From NCBI RefSeq assembly GCF_003026475.1, contig NZ_PYMC01000003.1:372001-436000 (forward strand): a DNA stretch of 64,000 nucleotides, in the 5' to 3' direction. The translations under genes and the position numbers were made by a program. A model generated the notes under the pieces. The model was not told the origin of the DNA. It searched no databases and saw only the letters and a list, made by a program, of their open reading frames with translations. This document shows, piece after piece, positions 61,201 to 64,000 of this stretch. Source of the DNA: Photobacterium lipolyticum (GTDB lineage: Bacteria > Pseudomonadota > Gammaproteobacteria > Enterobacterales > Vibrionaceae). Position 1 is the stretch's first letter. The number at the start of each line of letters is the position of its first letter.

Positions 61201-63091
61201 GGAAACGATCCCGTGCCTCACTGAGATCTATCCCCGTACAGGCATTGTGAAACATCGAAAAATCAAGGATCCAGAAAACGGTGCCATTCGCGGTAACCAC
61301 TTGATACGGAGACTCACCAATCACTCGCAATCCTAAGTTTTCCAGCATTGGCATCACGTCTGATAAGTGAATCGGCTCATTGCGATGGAACAGCTTTAGC
61401 TTCACAAAACGTGAATCATTTGCTTCTTCCTGAGGACGGTAGAAAAGCATGCCTAATTTATTGTCTTCACTCAGGCTTTCAAGTTGCTCAATATCTGCGA
61501 CGGCAGATCCGGGCAGCATCTCTTCTTTGTATGACCGCGGGAATGCGCGAGAATAGTTCTTCGCTAATGGAATTCCATTACTTTCACCAAAGTTCGCCAC
61601 TAATGAATTGCTTAAACGATCTTCCCAAGATGCTGCCGCTTCAACCAAGTTATGTTCGATAGCCTTCACATCAACATCAAAATTATTATTTTCAACCCGC
61701 ACGATATAATGAGTTCTCGCTAGTGAATCTTCGGGAAAGAAAGTCGTAAATTCAACAGACTGTTCAGAACCGAAGTAGTCTTTAAGAATGGCCTGCGTTT
61801 TAGTTCGTAATTCAGTGTTATAGCGCTCTTTTTTTACGTATACCATACAAGAGAAGAACCGGCCAAAGGGATCACGTCGGACAAAAAGGCGTAATAAGTC
61901 ACGATCCTGCATTTGTATAACACCGCAGCCAACATCCAGCATTTCTTTTTCGTTTGCCTGAATTAACTCATCACGAGGATAAGTTTCAAGCAGGTTGTTC
62001 AACGCTTTCCAAGAATAAGAGCCTGCTGAATAACCGCTCGCATCCAGAATCCGAGACACTCGGTTTCGAATCAATGGGATATCCTTCGCAGTCTGATGAT
62101 AAGCGGTCGACGCGTAAAGACCGATAAAACGATGCTCGCCAATCACATTCCCTTTTATGTCAAATCGCTTAATACCGACGTAATCAACATAAGCAGGACG
62201 ATGGATTTTCGACTTGGTGTTGCTCTTGGTTAAAATCAGAAGCTCATGCTTACGCGCTTCGAAACGGGCTGATTCGGGAATTTCTGACAATAACAGACTA
62301 TGAGCTTTACCTGGCTTACTAAGAAGGCCTAAACCATGTTCATCTGTTGGCCGTAGTTCAAAATCACCTTCAATTGGAATTAAGTCATATTGGTGATAGC
62401 CCATAAAAGTGAAATTATGGCGATTGAGCCAGTCAATGAATTCGATGGCTTCTTCACGATGCTCATCATCAACAGGCAAATCTGTGGTTTTTAGTTCATC
62501 CGCAATTTCCTGCATTTTTGTCTTCATGGCCTGCCAGTCAGTGACCACCAAATCTACATCATGAAGCACGTTTTCCAGTTCTTCTTTTAGTGCCTGCATT
62601 TCTGCTTTGTCAGTAAGACGGTCTACTTCGATATGGAACAGTGTCTGATAATCCCCTTCGCTACCACACGCTTCGATAATGTCCCCTTGTTTATTTCGTT
62701 TAAAGAAGTAAGGGCCGTTAAACATAAGGTGGCTGGTAATATCCATGCGATTGAGTGTCATACGAACAGAATCGACCAGGAAAGGACGGTCCGGCATGAC
62801 AATCTCAACAACCGTGTGGGTGGATTGCCAACCGTAGCGGCTAAGTGTCGGGTTATAAACTCGTATTGAAATTTGATCAGGTTTGTTTTGCATTAAATGG
62901 TGCCACAAACTCAATACGGCACCATATAAATCAGATTCATTTCGTTGAAGCAAATCGTCTTCAGCTAATTGCCCTAACAGTCGTTGAGCGAAAATTTCGA
63001 CTAATGACTGCTGTGGAACTTCAATCTTATCCTGGATTAAGCCATACACTTTCTCAAGCAGTACCGGCACTATCTGATCGGGTGCGGTCAT
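58262..63091 (-). CDS. gdhB: NAD-dependent glutamate dehydrogenase, 180-kDa class
   Basis: 1609 residues. Oxidatively deaminates glutamate to 2-oxoglutarate with NAD+. N-terminal ACT-like regulatory domains (about 1-550) precede the catalytic core: [35 protein letters not shown] with the substrate Lys residues, [15 protein letters not shown] (NAD fold) and [10 protein letters not shown]. A long C-terminal helical domain completes the large-GDH form typical of Vibrio and Pseudomonas. Monocistronic with its own terminator. Lies between pepN and pyrD as in V. cholerae. Confidence 0.95.
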   Translation of the reverse strand: [1609 protein letters not shown]

Positions 63092-63374
63092 AGCGAATGC
63101 TCCATCATTATTATGTTTTATAAATCGAGTATAGGGGGGTTGAACGCTTTAGCGTGATAGCTATTGTAGGGGGTTTTGTTGCGAAGTGGTTACAACAATT
63201 GCACTATTAAGATAAGAATAAATCGAATATGTGACTAAGGTAAAGATTTTGAATGGTTGTTCTATCTGGCAATAATATGAATGATGGTTATCAAGTAATC
63301 AACGTCGTAACGTTGTGCTCACCTGCTCCTAGAGCGATATATTTACCGTATCACTCTCTGTCATCCACCCTTTA

Positions 63375-63596
63375 TTATGCAACTCTTTCGATGATTTCGA
63401 TTTTATTCTGATGGTTTACGACAACCCGAAAATATCCTTTTACCCCCAACTGACTCAAAAAGGGACGAAAGCGCGAGGCGGGAAGCTGTAGCTTCAGACC
63501 ATGATCGGTCACCACTATTACGGTACTGGCTGCTCCTGAATAGTGATTAAGAAAAGATTGATAGGTGATGTTGAGTGAGAATGTGTAGGTTGTCAT
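63375..63596 (-). CDS. DUF2835 family protein, 73 aa
   Basis: Small beta-rich cytoplasmic protein: YTFSLNITYQSFLNHYSGAA, HGLKLQLPASRFRPFLSQLG, GYFRVVVNHQNKIEIIE. Uncharacterised family common in marine gammaproteobacteria, placed between pepN and gdhB in vibrios. ATAGGAGT-like ribosome site just upstream of the ATG (TAGGAG... read as CTCCTA at 63597). Confidence 0.85.
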   Translation of the reverse strand: MTTYTFSLNITYQSFLNHYSGAASTVIVVTDHGLKLQLPASRFRPFLSQLGVKGYFRVVVNHQNKIEIIERVA

Positions 63597-63678
63597 AGGA
63601 GTACGATAGTTTAGAGTGGCGAGTAGCTAGATCAAAGAACGCATTTCTCGATACGCTTTACTAGAAACTCGAAACTAA

Positions 63679-63705
63679 ATAGAGCCTCTAAATTAGAGGC
63701 TCTAT
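63679..63705 (-). terminator. Terminator of pepN
   Basis: Perfect stem ATAGAGCCTCT / AGAGGCTCTAT with a five-base loop, between pepN and the DUF2835 gene. Confidence 0.75.
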
Positions 63706-63722
63706 CAATAATTGTGTAGATA

Positions 63723-64000
63723 TTACTGATCTAGTGCTTTCTGCACTTTCTCGAACAGATCTTTTGCCAGATTATCCAGCTTCGCAAGTTTTTCCAGCTC
63801 TGTACGCATCAATGCCTGACGCTGCACGTCATATTGGCGATACTTCAGAAATGGTTCAATCAAACGAGAAGCAACTTGTGGATTACTGCTGTTCAGCTCT
63901 GTCAGAATTTCCGACAAGAACTGGTAGCCACTACCGTCTTTAGCATGGAAACGAACAGGGTTATTCGCGCAAAAACTTGCGACCAGGCTGCGAGTACGGT
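63723..64000 (-). CDS. pepN: Aminopeptidase N (C-terminal part only)
   Basis: The frame is open to the end of the window, giving about 92 residues: RSLVASFCANNPVRFHAKDG, then YQFLSEILTELNSSNPQVAS, LIEPFLKYRQYDVQRQALM and a final helix ending KVQKALDQ. This is the C-terminal helical domain of M1 aminopeptidase PepN; E. coli ends in the same way. The catalytic part lies outside. Position after gdhB and near pyrD supports the call. Confidence 0.88.
   Translation of the reverse strand, partial: RTRSLVASFCANNPVRFHAKDGSGYQFLSEILTELNSSNPQVASRLIEPFLKYRQYDVQRQALMRTELEKLAKLDNLAKDLFEKVQKALDQ

Noticed and set aside
1-64000. CRISPR arrays, tRNA or rRNA genes
   Set aside because: No regularly spaced repeats and no tRNA cloverleaf or rRNA sequence was recognised on either strand.

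Overview
The window is a chromosomal segment of a marine gammaproteobacterium of the family Vibrionaceae (Vibrio / Photobacterium / Enterovibrio type; the genus cannot be fixed from the sequence alone). The placement rests on gene order. The left half carries ttcA-uspE-fnr, then a full cbb3 oxidase cluster, then a FIST-domain NO sensor (nosP) with a VpsS-like hybrid kinase, as beside dif in Vibrio cholerae. The right half carries matP-lonH-fabA-rmf-uup-rlmKL-zapC-pyrD-gdhB-pepN, a block largely shared with Escherichia coli. A 28-bp dif site (23893-23920), three exact matS sites and the matP gene show that this is the replication-terminus (Ter) region of the main chromosome.

Layout. 1-3188: end of an HlyD-type adaptor and a peptidase-containing ABC exporter (type I secretion of a double-glycine-leader substrate). 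4079-7845: a secreted multidomain protein with PKD and chitin-binding modules, and an M32 carboxypeptidase. 8261-19345: tRNA thiolation (ttcA), stress protein uspE, the oxygen regulator fnr, a cytoplasmic-membrane SafE-type protein, ccoS-ccoI-ccoH and ccoPQON: the micro-aerobic respiration block. 19421-23553: an SDR oxidoreductase, then nosP and the vpsS-like kinase. 23893: dif.

24189-32692 is an integrated, probably defective, tailless double-jelly-roll (DJR) phage of the corticovirus (PM2) type. It has a small DNA-binding-like phage protein and a lipoprotein on the + strand next to dif. Facing them is a tightly overlapping late operon on the - strand: a tiny membrane peptide, a P2-type major capsid protein, a series of small membrane proteins, a putative spike, a peptidoglycan hydrolase and a holin-like set. 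At the far end lie a CoiA-like nuclease gene and the broken C-terminal part of a packaging ATPase. No replication gene is visible. Several genes of this element are under 60 codons.

32852-35991 is a foreign two-gene cassette: an exported isoaspartyl methyltransferase homologue and a large membrane protein with a spermidine-synthase-like domain. 36144-44428 is a patchwork of accessory genes: an outer-membrane barrel protein, a remnant of a second phage-like gene, a PacL-type P-type ATPase, an SLC13 transporter, a PilZ protein flanked by 18-bp direct repeats, and small unknown genes. From 44510 to the end the conserved Ter block resumes: cell division (zapC), Ter organisation (matP), fatty-acid synthesis (fabA), ribosome hibernation (rmf), ribosome and rRNA functions (uup, rlmKL), pyrimidine synthesis (pyrD, with a leader resembling the CTP-sensed leaders of E. 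coli pyrC/pyrD) and NAD-dependent glutamate dehydrogenase. All identifications are from reading the sequence; no database search was run.
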